A stretch of DNA of 64,000 nucleotides from a virus. This document shows positions 35,801 to 42,639 of this stretch, one piece after another; position 1 is the first letter of the stretch; every line of letters starts with the position of its first letter. Below the pieces are notes generated by a model, which saw only the letters and a list, made by a program, of their open reading frames with translations, had not been told where the DNA came from and made no database searches. A program made the position numbers and the translations under genes. The stretch spans positions 1 through 64,000 of IMG/VR virus record IMGVR_UViG_3300001390_000008. One strand, given 5' to 3'.

Positions 35801-35831
35801 TATGTTACCGCTTCATTGCACCACGGGACGG

Positions 35832-35905
35832 GCCGGAGGCGGGAGTCGAACCCGCTCATTCCAAAACCAGCCCACTCTCGTCAGAGCTGCGTCTATCTTC
35901 CGCCA
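35832..35905 (-). pseudogene. degenerate tRNA-like sequence (3' half intact)
   Basis: Minus strand has a perfect T-arm (GCGGG-TTCGACT-CCCGC, 35839-35855) and a following CTCCGGC acceptor strand, and a leucine-tRNA-like D-region (TGGCGGAA...TAGACGCAGC). The matching 5' acceptor strand, a normal anticodon arm and CCA are missing, so I do not call a functional tRNA. Could be a remnant or an attachment-site-like fragment. Confidence 0.4.
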
Positions 35906-35963
35906 GTGCTTCTGTAAATATAATCTTCATATGTCATACCAATCTCCTGTGGTGGTTACTTGC

Positions 35964-36176
35964 TTACGATTCAATATCAAAGCACGTTAAGATAATTCCT
36001 TTACTGCTTTCTGTCATTGCCTCTAATCCTTTAATAATTGACCCCCACTTGCCATTATTAATTTCTCTAACAACTTCAACATGCACTGGTAAATCGTCAT
36101 TTTTTTCAGCTAAATATTGCTTTAGTTCTTTAACTGTAAATCCGTCATTTTCTTTATTCATCATAGTTGGGCACAT
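35964..36176 (-). CDS. small conserved phage protein (70 aa)
   Basis: FTVKELKQYLAEKNDDLPVHVEVV matches the small phage 'TVKEL...L....D..V.V' family, also seen at 52555-52740 (MTVRDLIKELLDYNPNAQIYP). AGGATTAAAAC precedes ATG. Function unknown. Confidence 0.68.
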   Translation of the reverse strand: MCPTMMNKENDGFTVKELKQYLAEKNDDLPVHVEVVREINNGKWGSIIKGLEAMTESSKGIILTCFDIES

Positions 36177-36194
36177 GTTTTAATCCTGTAGTGG

Positions 36195-36416
36195 TTATTT
36201 GCCAGCCCTGTATGGTTTAACCGTATCAACCAGACCATCATATTCATCTGGCAGCAATGTATTTTCATACCCATGTATTTGCGTCTGGTCAATGAAGCCG
36301 ATAGCAGTGGTGATTACCTTATCTTTAGCGGCCATTTCAGCATCTACCTCAGATTTCTGGTAAAACAATCTGCTCTCTTCTGTTAATCCAGCCCCGCCGA
36401 AATATCTTGTTTTCAT
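36195..36416 (-). CDS. hypothetical protein (73 aa)
   Basis: Starts MKTRYFGGAGLTEESRLFYQKSEVDAEMAAKDK. Coupled to the upstream gene by a 4-nt overlap. Helical and charged. Not recognised. Confidence 0.65.
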   Translation of the reverse strand: MKTRYFGGAGLTEESRLFYQKSEVDAEMAAKDKVITTAIGFIDQTQIHGYENTLLPDEYDGLVDTVKPYRAGK

Positions 36417-36673
36417 TTCATAACCTCATTAGCCCGTTGTATAATTTCTTTTGTCGCGCCAAGGATTGTGTAATCAGCTATACCAATAAGTGCGTTTACA
36501 TACTCCTGTAATTCCTGTGACATTTCTTTAACCGTGCCTCTTAGATCGCTTATCAGCCTATCACTGGCTGCTATTTCTTCTTTGTGGTCTTTGAATAGGA
36601 CTACAGTTTCTGTTTTTGCGTGGTGATACTTACCATCGCAATCATACACAGTTGCACTATAGTGTTTAATCAT
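36413..36673 (-). CDS. hypothetical protein (86 aa)
   Basis: Start MIKHYSATVYDCDGKYHHAKTE placed after AGGGAGCTGGTGAA. A helical middle (EEIAASDRLISDLRGTVKEMSQELQEYVNAL) and a C-terminal helix. One base separates it from the stop of the 59-aa gene upstream. Not recognised. Confidence 0.65.
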   Translation of the reverse strand: MIKHYSATVYDCDGKYHHAKTETVVLFKDHKEEIAASDRLISDLRGTVKEMSQELQEYVNALIGIADYTILGATKEIIQRANEVMK

Positions 36674-36674
36674 T

Positions 36675-36854
36675 TCACCAGCTCCCTTGTTTCTGCACAC
36701 CAATTATCTTCATTATAAGCCTGTGGCAGGCGGCCAGTTCTTTAATTGCTTTTTCGCCCTCTTTAATTCTGCTGGCGGCCCATTCAGGCTCTCGCAGTAT
36801 CATTTGCTGTATGTTGCAATTATTTCCGCCAGAATCAACATATGTGTTGCTCAT
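36675..36854 (-). CDS. 59-aa hypothetical protein
   Basis: Read from a gap: MSNTYVDSGGNNCNIQQMIL...EWAASRIKEGEKAIKELAACHRLIMKIIGV. GGGGGGAG precedes the ATG. The RBS lies beside the left arm of the 17-bp inverted repeat, so the structured element could control it. Confidence 0.7.
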   Translation of the reverse strand: MSNTYVDSGGNNCNIQQMILREPEWAASRIKEGEKAIKELAACHRLIMKIIGVQKQGSW

Positions 36855-36876
36855 TTCTCCCCCCTAATAGAGTTTG

Positions 36877-37056
36877 TTATATTTTGGTTGCACACTGGAT
36901 TTACACCAGTCGGCATTAATATGTTCGTTTCCATCTGGCCCGGATAGCTATCCTGCCTGTACTGGCCAGGTATCGCAATTCTGCGAATTTATATATTTTA
37001 GACCAGTTTCCCGTACCTGCTACCGCGTATAGCAGTTCGGTGCAACCAAAATATAA
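36877..37056. repeat. 180-bp element with perfect 17-bp terminal inverted repeats
   Basis: The arms 36877-36893 and 37040-37056 are exact inverted copies of TTATATTTTGGTTGCAC. Between them lie several local hairpins: ACTGG/CCAGT with 7-base loop (36893-36909), CTGGCC/GGCCAG enclosing a GGATAGCTATCC palindrome, TCGCA/TGCGA with a 4-base loop, and CTGCTA/TAGCAG with 7-base loop. Tiny open frames cross it (a 22-aa frame from 37066 and a 27-aa frame ending in ATGA at 36851). Best read as a structured RNA or a MITE-like insertion; strand of action unknown. Confidence 0.65.
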
Positions 37057-37084
37057 AATTTCTCATTTCTCCACTTCAATCGGC

Positions 37085-37201
37085 TCAATATCTACACCAG
37101 ACCTTAACCCAATTGTAAAAAACCTTATCTTTAGTATCGAAAGATGCACATACCGCAGCCCCAAAAACTGCATTAATTATTATATAAAGTAGATATTCCA
37201 T
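37085..37201 (-). CDS. 38-aa hydrophobic N-terminus protein
   Basis: Reads MEYLLYIIINAVFGAAVCASF then a polar tail with KVFYNWVKVWCRY. GGGGTAG precedes the ATG. Probably a small membrane-associated peptide. A palindrome variant lies at 37283-37298 upstream. Confidence 0.5.
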   Translation of the reverse strand: MEYLLYIIINAVFGAAVCASFDTKDKVFYNWVKVWCRY

Positions 37202-37310
37202 GATTTACTACCCCTATGAATTCTATACCTATAAAATTAGAAATTAAATTCTGGGTGTAGAGTGAATTAGTGCTTTTACTTTTTGTAATTGATTTCAATA
37301 TATGTTTCAT
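37173..37310 (-). CDS. possible 45-aa peptide
   Basis: ATG with GGGGGG upstream; the product is basic then hydrophobic (MKHILKSITKSKS...NFIGIEFIGVVN). It overlaps the 38-aa gene and its 5' end contains the 16-bp palindrome, so the stretch may instead be a leader/promoter. Confidence 0.3.
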   Translation of the reverse strand: MKHILKSITKSKSTNSLYTQNLISNFIGIEFIGVVNHGISTLYNN

Positions 37311-37387
37311 CTTTACGCCCCCCTTGAGTCCACTTGATTGATAACCCATTATATATCTTTGTGTCTTATGCTGTCAACTATGGTATT

Positions 37388-37807
37388 CTATATAGACGAT
37401 TCATATTTTTTTCTACGTGTACACCATTTTTTTCTACTATCGTTATACCATCTGAATATAGTACGTGATGATACCTTACAAGCTTCTGCTGCATCATCTG
37501 TTGTATTATATTCTATCCCATGTATTACCCATATAAATGACGTTGATCTATTGTTAGCTTGTTCTACACTTGTAGACCATTTACAATTATTTAAATTATA
37601 GTTACCATTATTATTTTTCCTATCTAAAGTTTTGCCCTCTGGTTTTTCCCCCATGTCTTCTAAAAAATTTTCAAATTTTTCCCATCTTTTACATACTCGT
37701 ATTCCTCTAGCCCCATAATATTTATTATTAATATTTTTAGTTCTAGTTATCATACTGCTCCATATATTGTATGTACTTGTTCCTGTCATGCGATGTGTTG
37801 TACCCAT
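37388..37807 (-). CDS. HNH endonuclease, second copy (139 aa)
   Basis: Same family as the HNH protein at 8828 but lacking its Cys-rich head: YGARGIRVCKRWEKFENFLEDMG, TLDRKNNNGNYNLNNCKWS. A C-terminal DDAAEACKVSSRTIFRWYND segment looks like a helix-turn-helix. I set the start at 37807 (GGGGGGAG upstream). The gene is strongly AT-rich compared with neighbours, a sign of recent arrival. Stands between two transcription units; no flanking duplication noticed. Confidence 0.82.
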   Translation of the reverse strand: MGTTHRMTGTSTYNIWSSMITRTKNINNKYYGARGIRVCKRWEKFENFLEDMGEKPEGKTLDRKNNNGNYNLNNCKWSTSVEQANNRSTSFIWVIHGIEYNTTDDAAEACKVSSRTIFRWYNDSRKKWCTRRKKYESSI

Positions 37808-38064
37808 TACTCCCCCCCCTTCGTTTTTATTACTATAATATACCAGTTTATTTATGTCAACTATGGTATTATATGTAGATGAATTGAAAGTGGCTATGGC
37901 GCGGAGAGTTACTACAGAAAAAATTACAGATTTTTTATGTATGGCTACGCTCAATTTATTGTAATATTATAATATACTTATATGCCAGCATGTAAGCTGA
38001 TCTAAACAATTAATTGCAGCACCCCTAATGCTACTATTAATAAAAATAGATCGTTGATTTTCAC

Positions 38065-38154
38065 TTATTGGCATGCACCTTGCATTATGAAATTATATGC
38101 CAACTTAATAATTAACAATAAAAAAAATGAGCCACCAATTACGGCGGCCCACAT
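38065..38154 (-). CDS. possible 29-aa membrane peptide
   Basis: Open frame with hydrophobic helix (AAVIGGSFFLLLIIKLAYNFI) and a plausible ATG, but no strong RBS. Part of a run of tiny hydrophobic frames. Confidence 0.35.
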   Translation of the reverse strand: MWAAVIGGSFFLLLIIKLAYNFIMQGACQ

Positions 38155-38164
38155 TAAATACTAA

Positions 38165-38196
38165 TTATTACAGCCGTAGAATTTTGGCTGTAATAA
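38165..38196. repeat. 11-bp perfect inverted repeat
   Basis: TTATTACAGCC / GGCTGTAATAA with a 10-base loop. It spans the end of the 20-aa frame and could be a weak terminator or mRNA-stabilising hairpin; no clear T-run. Confidence 0.5.
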
Positions 38197-38230
38197 CCAG
38201 GATAATAATAATCAAGATTACTATATCCAT
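38168..38230 (-). CDS. possible 20-aa membrane peptide
   Basis: ATG immediately follows the stop of the 60-aa gene; product MDIVILIIIILVITAKILRL is one hydrophobic helix with a basic end, like phage and toxin micro-peptides. Confidence 0.4.
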   Translation of the reverse strand: MDIVILIIIILVITAKILRL

Positions 38231-38413
38231 TTAACTATGCACCCACCCAGTCGGATCAATACCACATAATATATTTTCCCACCATACAATGGCCGTATCA
38301 TGTACGCCCACCATCGGGCTTATTGAGCGCCTGAATGCAAGATATGATATGCCCTGCCCCTTATATTCCCATAGATAGAATAGTGCCTTAGATTGTTGCT
38401 TATTCAGTTTCAT
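38231..38413 (-). CDS. hypothetical protein (60 aa)
   Basis: Starts MKLNKQQSKALFYLWEYKGQG in an ATGA overlap with the 69-aa gene. Contains FRRSISPMVGVHDTAIVWWENILCGID..GWVHS, a pattern I associate with small conserved phage proteins of unknown function. Confidence 0.68.
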   Translation of the reverse strand: MKLNKQQSKALFYLWEYKGQGISYLAFRRSISPMVGVHDTAIVWWENILCGIDPTGWVHS

Positions 38414-38619
38414 GCGATGCGCTCCATAGACCATACAGGGCTATCGGCGGGCAGCTTATCCATAAAACATAATATATCATCATAATTATGAATGTATGTA
38501 TTACCGCCCATAATATCTCGCAAATATTTATGACGCGAATCGTCCGCGTTTGTTGTATAAACTTGCTGTATATTATTATCATCAAGATAAAATGTACTTA
38601 CATTAGTTTGCTTTTTCAT
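38410..38619 (-). CDS. hypothetical protein (69 aa)
   Basis: MKKQTNVSTFYLDDNNIQQVYTTNADDSRHKY and C-terminal DKLPADSPVWSMERIA. ATG after a GGGGTAAC context. Not recognised. Confidence 0.65.
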   Translation of the reverse strand: MKKQTNVSTFYLDDNNIQQVYTTNADDSRHKYLRDIMGGNTYIHNYDDILCFMDKLPADSPVWSMERIA

Positions 38620-38666
38620 TTTTGTTACCCCTGCTTTAATAAAATAACTTACTATATTGTATATCC

Positions 38667-38834
38667 CTAGGTACGTGGTTTCTCCACCACAACAAAGCTC
38701 TCTTTAGTCAGAGTCTTATCCATAAACATTTTAGAATCCCCGTAGCGAGCGATCCATTTACTACCGCGTTCGATGCTCCATGTTATGCAGTGTACTGCCA
38801 GCGGGTTATCCTTCTCTATTACTTGATATTCCAT
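38667..38834 (-). CDS. 55-aa hypothetical protein
   Basis: Read from a gap: MEYQVIEKDNPLAVHCITWSIERGSKWIARYGDS..., ending VVVEKPRT. GAGGTAACAAA precedes ATG. Looks like a compact alpha/beta protein. Not recognised. Confidence 0.68.
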   Translation of the reverse strand: MEYQVIEKDNPLAVHCITWSIERGSKWIARYGDSKMFMDKTLTKESFVVVEKPRT

Positions 38835-38838
38835 TTTG

Positions 38839-38925
38839 TTACCTCACATATTTAATAAGTAGATAAACGGCGGTAACGACTATAATCGCTGAGTATAGAA
38901 TTGATACAAAATCGTGTATTAACAT
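38839..38925 (-). CDS. 28-aa single-span membrane peptide
   Basis: MLIHDFVSILYSAIIVVTAVYLLIKYVR: one helix flanked by a polar start and basic end. GGCGGGTAAA lies before ATG and the TAA merges with the next gene's RBS. Confidence 0.5.
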   Translation of the reverse strand: MLIHDFVSILYSAIIVVTAVYLLIKYVR

Positions 38926-38935
38926 TTTACCCGCC

Positions 38936-39013
38936 TTATTTAAGATAGCCGTTTTTTATACAATAGATAATTGTACAAATTGCGGCCCCCGTTATTATTA
39001 ATGCAATAATCAT
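38936..39013 (-). CDS. 25-aa membrane peptide, first gene after promoter
   Basis: Short helix MIIALIITGAAICTIIYCIKNGYLK with AGGGGAAAC upstream. Lies directly after the strong promoter at 39054-39083, which argues for expression. Confidence 0.52.
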   Translation of the reverse strand: MIIALIITGAAICTIIYCIKNGYLK

Positions 39014-39053
39014 TTTAGTTTCCCCTGTTTAAATTATTTACTAGCCATACAGT

Positions 39054-39083
39054 ATTATACCCACATTTTGCAATTAATGTCAA
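39054..39083 (-). promoter_or_regulatory. consensus promoter with operator over the -35
   Basis: Minus strand -35 TTGACA (39083-39078), 18-bp spacer, -10 TATAAT (39059-39054). The 16-bp palindrome variant TTGACATTAATTGCAA (39068-39083) covers the -35, so a binding protein would block RNA polymerase. Drives the micro-peptide genes below. Confidence 0.75.
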
Positions 39084-39111
39084 ACATAATTCTACAGATT
39101 AATTAGATATT

Positions 39112-39325
39112 TTGAAATCGCTTGCAAAATAGAATATTAGAATATTAGAATTTAATTACATTATTATATTATTATATTAGAACTTAATTACATTATTACA
39201 TTAGAGTTTAATTACATTATAATATTAGAATTTAATTACATTATTATATTAGAATGTTAGAATAGTATTCAGTATACCCTGCGAGCAGTATTCGGTATGC
39301 CCTGCGAACATAACCGGGTGTCCCC
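39112..39325. repeat. AT-rich/CTGCG module, copy 1
   Basis: Palindrome variant TTGAAATCGCTTGCAA (39112-39127), then tandem AT units of the type ATTAGAATTTAATTACATT, then two units with TATACCCTGCGAGC / TATGCCCTGCGAAC. Intergenic, no open frame of note. The same architecture recurs at 40448 and 47510. Confidence 0.75.
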
Positions 39326-39343
39326 CCATTTATAATTTTGGCG

Positions 39344-39371
39344 TAAAAAAAGCCCACGTATTAGGTGGGCT
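39344..39371 (-). terminator. intrinsic terminator after radC
   Basis: Perfect 7-bp stem AGCCCAC/GTGGGCT with a 7-base loop followed by a run of T on the minus strand, 27 nt past the radC stop. The best terminator in the window. Confidence 0.88.
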
Positions 39372-39397
39372 AAACAACCATGAGGCAAACTATAAAA

Positions 39398-39880
39398 TTA
39401 TATTAACCCATGCTCAGAAAACGTGTAAGTATCTTCTCCAATGATTATATGATCTATCACCCGCACGTCTATAAGTGCTAGCGCGTCCTTTAGTCTTATA
39501 GTCAGGGCCTTATCCGCTTCTGAAGGTGTACTGATACCGGCTGGATGATTATGCGCCAGTATAACGGCGGCGGCATTATGTTCCAGCGCCCGCTTAACTA
39601 CCTCTCTAGGGTATACACTGGCCCCATCTATTGTACCGTGAAACATAACATCAAAAGATATTACACGGTGGCGGTTATCCATAAACAGCACCGCGAATAC
39701 CTCGGATTCATTGTGCGCTATACATGCCCTTATATAATCCTGCGCATGTTCGGGTGATGTGAGGCCCACAGATTCACGGATAAAATATTCCTGTGCATTG
39801 TCTATTAATATAGTAGCCAATGCGGCGGCCTCATATGTTCCGTTGATTATAAACTTACCGTCTTTTGTTTTGGTTATCAT
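39398..39880 (-). CDS. radC: RadC-like JAMM protein (160 aa)
   Basis: JAMM metal site: E60, then H110-N-H112-P and S..D123 in the run [14 protein letters not shown]. The whole protein corresponds to the C-terminal RadC domain, without the N-terminal helix-hairpin-helix. Function in the family is unsettled; phage and plasmid copies are common. Start M at 39880 (GAGGCAATAAA upstream). Ends before a strong terminator. Confidence 0.9.
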   Translation of the reverse strand: MITKTKDGKFIINGTYEAAALATILIDNAQEYFIRESVGLTSPEHAQDYIRACIAHNESEVFAVLFMDNRHRVISFDVMFHGTIDGASVYPREVVKRALEHNAAAVILAHNHPAGISTPSEADKALTIRLKDALALIDVRVIDHIIIGEDTYTFSEHGLI

Positions 39881-39881
39881 T

Positions 39882-40121
39882 TTATTGCCTCGCACTAATC
39901 AGATGCAGGTTAACGCTATCTAGCACCTGTAAGGCTAGTTTATCGTACTTGTGGCCTAGTAGATCATCGGTAACTATAGGTGTACTAGAGGGGCATTGTG
40001 TTAATAATTGTGCCATTATTTCAAGCACATTTATTTTTGACTCAGTAGTCGCGTATTGCCAGTCAATACTTTTTTGCAGATTATCGTATGACTTAGCTGT
40101 TTGGTTGTTTGCGATACTCAT
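39882..40121 (-). CDS. hypothetical protein (79 aa)
   Basis: Helical, polar ([37 protein letters not shown]). Shares the start module CGAGGCAATAAAATG with the radC gene downstream and lies 1 nt from it. Not recognised. Confidence 0.68.
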   Translation of the reverse strand: MSIANNQTAKSYDNLQKSIDWQYATTESKINVLEIMAQLLTQCPSSTPIVTDDLLGHKYDKLALQVLDSVNLHLISARQ

Positions 40122-40160
40122 TTTATTGCCTCGTTTATATATTTATATTTATATTTTGAA

Positions 40161-40194
40161 ATTATACACTAACATATTTTGAAATTGATTACAA
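40161..40194 (-). promoter_or_regulatory. palindrome box and TATAAT upstream of radC unit
   Basis: TTGAAATTGATTACAA (40179-40194) with a TATAAT 13 bp further (40166-40161, minus strand). The -35 match is poor, so activation or repression by a box-binding protein is plausible. Confidence 0.5.
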
Positions 40195-40202
40195 ACATTT
40201 AT

Positions 40203-40382
40203 TTAATGACAATATTTACCGCCCATATTCCGCCTGTATTCCCATATCTTTATTTTCTGCTTTCCGCATTCATTCGGCGGGACACAACCTAACTTCCCCT
40301 CATAATCTGTTCCTTTGTTTTTTAAAGTTTCTGTAAGTATTAATTTACCCTTGCGGTATATTTTATGTATACATTTACTCAC
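40203..40382 (-). CDS. 59-aa Cys-containing protein, GTG start
   Basis: Read from a gap: starts (GTG) SKCIHKIYRKGKLILTETL, contains GCVPPNECGKQKIKIWEYRR and ends GGKYCH. Four Cys/His could hold zinc. GGGGGACTAC precedes GTG. A palindrome at 40448 lies upstream. Confidence 0.68.
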   Translation of the reverse strand: MSKCIHKIYRKGKLILTETLKNKGTDYEGKLGCVPPNECGKQKIKIWEYRRNMGGKYCH

Positions 40383-40447
40383 GTAGTCCCCCTTGATTTT
40401 AATTAGCTAAGATGTAGTATTTATTTGTTCTATTATTAGACCATAAT

Positions 40448-40690
40448 TTGTAATTAATTACAAGAAAACATTTTTATACGAACATAAATTTAATCTATAT
40501 TAGAATTTAATTACATTATTATATTAGAATTTAATTACATTTTGCAAGCGATTTCAAAATATTATTATATTATAATATTACTATATTATTAACAGTGAGG
40601 CGGGATTCTGCGAATGGTATTAGGTATGCCCTGCGGGGGCGAGTAGGTATAGTAAGGTATGAGGCCCGGCCCCGCGAATACTTGAGGGGG
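40448..40690. repeat. AT-rich/CTGCG module, copy 2, with two palindromes
   Basis: Perfect palindrome TTGTAATTAATTACAA (40448-40463), a ~45-nt block nearly identical to that in copy 3, ATTAGAATTTAATTACATT units, second palindrome TTGCAAGCGATTTCAA (40542-40557), then GC-rich segments with ATTCTGCGAATGG and TATGCCCTGCGGG. On the minus strand the first palindrome carries TTGTAA-17-TCTAAT, a possible promoter for the 59-aa gene. Confidence 0.75.
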
Positions 40691-40701
40691 GGGGTATATA
40701 A

Positions 40702-40839
40702 CTACTTACCCCTTCCCTCTATTCTCCACACTGCTATAGATATGTAGGCGGCGTATAGCATACACAACTCAACTCTAAGAAGAGTCAATCTACTATAGAG
40801 AATTACTACTTTAAATATATTTTTTATACTAACCACCAT
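40702..40839 (-). CDS. 45-aa membrane-associated protein
   Basis: Starts MVVSIKNIFKVVILYSRL after AAAGGAGTC; contains a hydrophobic LCMLYAAYISIAVW segment and ends basic (RIEGRGK). A longer frame upstream exists but the RBS favours this ATG. Confidence 0.5.
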   Translation of the reverse strand: MVVSIKNIFKVVILYSRLTLLRVELCMLYAAYISIAVWRIEGRGK

Positions 40840-40876
40840 GACTCCTTTTTTTTGGGGCGCATATATCCTTATGTAT

Positions 40877-40905
40877 ATTATACTACTATAGCAAGTCAAG
40901 TTTAA
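40877..40905 (-). promoter_or_regulatory. promoter candidate for the 45-aa gene
   Basis: Minus strand TTAAAC (40905-40900), 17-bp spacer, TATAAT (40882-40877); leader of about 35 nt. A palindrome variant lies 20 bp upstream. Confidence 0.5.
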
Positions 40906-40919
40906 GTTAAATAAATATT

Positions 40920-40940
40920 ATTTTATGTAATCAATGTCAA
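40920..40940 (-). promoter_or_regulatory. palindrome box abutting TAAAAT
   Basis: Minus strand TTGACATTGATTACAT (40940-40925) whose last T begins TAAAAT. Also offers a TTGACA -35. Part of the recurring box set. Confidence 0.5.
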
Positions 40941-41002
40941 ATAAAATTTACTATTAAATTATTATAGATAAATTCAATTTTGGTTGTCGACGGAAAATTT
41001 GC

Positions 41003-41140
41003 TACAAATAAGTAAATAAGTAAATAAGTAAATAGACAAAACAGGGTATATACTGCCACACGTAATTAATTACAAATAAGTAAATAGGTAAATACAAAAA
41101 GGGATATACTGTCACAGGTAGACAATTACAACTAATATAA
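41003..41140. repeat. iteron-like AT-rich direct repeats
   Basis: Two imperfect ~65-bp direct repeats, each with AAGTAAAT units (four in the first, two in the second), followed by GGTATATACTGCCACA or GGATATACTGTCACA. The first ends in a palindrome variant (41060-41075). No open frame. Iterons plus AT-richness suggest an origin or a protein-binding array. Confidence 0.65.
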
Positions 41141-41211
41141 AAGACTAGCTGTTTATATCTATCTCTCTATTACTCTCTATCTATATATTATGTTATGTGG
41201 CCCCCCAAACT

Positions 41212-41385
41212 TTAAACATACATTCTCTGTAGGAGAAGAACTAATATAGCGATGCAAGTAGACGCCCACCCAAAAGTTGCAGTAATGTTTTTATCCCTTA
41301 TCCCTAGATATACGTTGATTATAGATACAGCAAACCACACATAAAGAACAATATTCGCTATTACTTTAGTGTCATAATAAGTCAT
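41212..41385 (-). CDS. 57-aa two-span membrane protein
   Basis: Read from a gap: helices VIANIVLYVWFAVSIINVYLG and ATFGWASTCIAILVLLLQ joined by a short charged loop (RDKNIT). AGGGGAAAATGAA precedes ATG. Holin-like in shape only; no lysis genes are adjacent. Confidence 0.65.
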   Translation of the reverse strand: MTYYDTKVIANIVLYVWFAVSIINVYLGIRDKNITATFGWASTCIAILVLLLQRMYV

Positions 41386-41386
41386 T

Positions 41387-41509
41387 TCATTTTCCCCTGT
41401 TTAGATATAGCAAAATAGTGAGTAGTTTTCCATCATGCTCAGGATGTCGAATGCTTGTTTCATGTACGCTCCTAAGGGAGAGAATCCGATAGTACTGGTC
41501 GGCTGCCAT
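41387..41509 (-). CDS. possible 40-aa protein
   Basis: ATG with AAAAAGG just before; reads MAADQYYRILSLRSVHETSIRH...LLTILLYLNRGK. Ends next to the start of the membrane gene. A 20-aa frame in another phase with TTAGGAG competes, so this call is tentative. Confidence 0.42.
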   Translation of the reverse strand: MAADQYYRILSLRSVHETSIRHPEHDGKLLTILLYLNRGK

Positions 41510-41656
41510 CCTTTTTATCACATAGCCTGATCCCGTGATCCGTTTGTTATCCTACGCTATAATAAGCAAGGGACTAAAATACCCGTGAGGGCTATAGCTG
41601 CATTTCACTAATAAGATTCACCGCCAGGGTGCGCGTCATGTTTTCCCGCACTCTAT

Positions 41657-41767
41657 TTAATGTTTACTCCTATTTAATACCAAATAACCAGACTCAAGTA
41701 TAACCCTGTCTATATTAGTAGCCATAATTGCCGCAAGCTCTAAAAAGTCATAAGTAGGATAATCCAT
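41657..41767 (-). CDS. 36-aa hypothetical protein
   Basis: MDYPTYDFLELAAIMATNIDRVILES... looks like a compact helical peptide; AGGGGGCATTAC precedes ATG. The sequence style (DRVILESGYLVL) recalls phage antitoxin-like or cro-like peptides, but no claim is made. Between 41510 and 41656 I see only short frames. Confidence 0.5.
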   Translation of the reverse strand: MDYPTYDFLELAAIMATNIDRVILESGYLVLNRSKH

Positions 41768-41788
41768 GTAATGCCCCCTATAGTTTAA

Positions 41789-42052
41789 TTATACACAGTA
41801 TATATTTATATGTTTACTTTCCATTGAATACCCGTGCCCGATTGACCCGCCGCCTTTAGATAATCTATGCCCTGTTTTGTCTGATATGATTTTACAGGCC
41901 TCGGCATAGTTCCCCTTAGTTGATGCTGCGTTTATTTTATCGTTATGCCCTATATATAAGGGTTTATTATGACCTAGTAACTGGTATACCATCACTGTTC
42001 GATTAAACCCTCTAGCACCCCTCTCTGATCCCATATAGATAAATGTTTTCAT
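41789..42052 (-). CDS. hypothetical protein (87 aa)
   Basis: Contains GHNDKINAASTKGNYAEACKIISDKTGHRLSKGGGSIGHGYSM, a pattern I have seen in small conserved phage proteins. Basic N-terminus with TFIYMGSERGARGFNRTVMVY. Function unknown. RBS GGGGCATATC. Confidence 0.7.
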   Translation of the reverse strand: MKTFIYMGSERGARGFNRTVMVYQLLGHNKPLYIGHNDKINAASTKGNYAEACKIISDKTGHRLSKGGGSIGHGYSMESKHINIYCV

Positions 42053-42101
42053 GATATGCCCCTATCAGTATTTGCGCCTAGATAACTGCACTATCTAGTT
42101 G

Positions 42102-42383
42102 TTAATAACTCAATCCTAGGTTATCAAGGCGCGATTCATATCTGTGTAAGATTAAACCAGCCTCTATTAATACGCTGGTATCATAATCAATCAATACTTG
42201 ATGCCAGTAGTCACCTGTACCAATACTGGCGCTCGGTTTATAGCCCCATGATGCAGGGGTATATTCACCGCGATCATTTAATTGATCGCAGATTGAAAAA
42301 TGCAGGTTCATACTTGATCCCCATGGATCTGCAATATCCCGCACAAGCTTATATTCTGCCAGCAGTTCTTTATAGGTATACAT
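42102..42383 (-). CDS. hypothetical protein (93 aa)
   Basis: Aromatic soluble protein (YKELLAEYKLVRDIADPWGSS; SIGTGDYWHQVLIDYDTSVLIEAGLILHR). Not recognised. ATG spacing to the RBS is loose. Confidence 0.66.
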   Translation of the reverse strand: MYTYKELLAEYKLVRDIADPWGSSMNLHFSICDQLNDRGEYTPASWGYKPSASIGTGDYWHQVLIDYDTSVLIEAGLILHRYESRLDNLGLSY

Positions 42384-42423
42384 AATAATTACCTCAGTTT
42401 GGGGGTATCAGGCCGCTGGTGTA

Positions 42424-42639
42424 TCATCTTTGTTTCCCTTTATTTAAATCGTAGTGCTTAGCGTTTCTTTGTATATCCGACCAGCCGTCGAGCATGTTCA
42501 GAAGACCGTGTAGAGCATCAAAGTTAGATTTTCCAACGCGCAATATATCAAGCCCATGAACATGCCTGGCTAGAATTAAGCGTTGTTTTTCTAACAGTTC
42601 AAAGTCTACACCTTGAATTACTAAAGTCTTTTTAGTCAT
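42424..42639 (-). CDS. hypothetical protein (71 aa)
   Basis: TKKTLVIQGVDFELLEKQRLILARHVHG then LDGWSDIQRNAKHYDLNKG. Helical. ATGA overlap with the interrupted gene upstream. Confidence 0.66.
   Translation of the reverse strand: MTKKTLVIQGVDFELLEKQRLILARHVHGLDILRVGKSNFDALHGLLNMLDGWSDIQRNAKHYDLNKGKQR

Noticed and set aside
35832-35905. Functional tRNA
   Set aside because: No 5' acceptor complement and no normal anticodon arm; kept only as a remnant.
35734-36183. Plus-strand frame containing a GVEPAHSK-like stretch
   Set aside because: Such peptides arise from antisense reading of tRNA-like DNA; here it overlaps the degenerate tRNA and a minus-strand gene.
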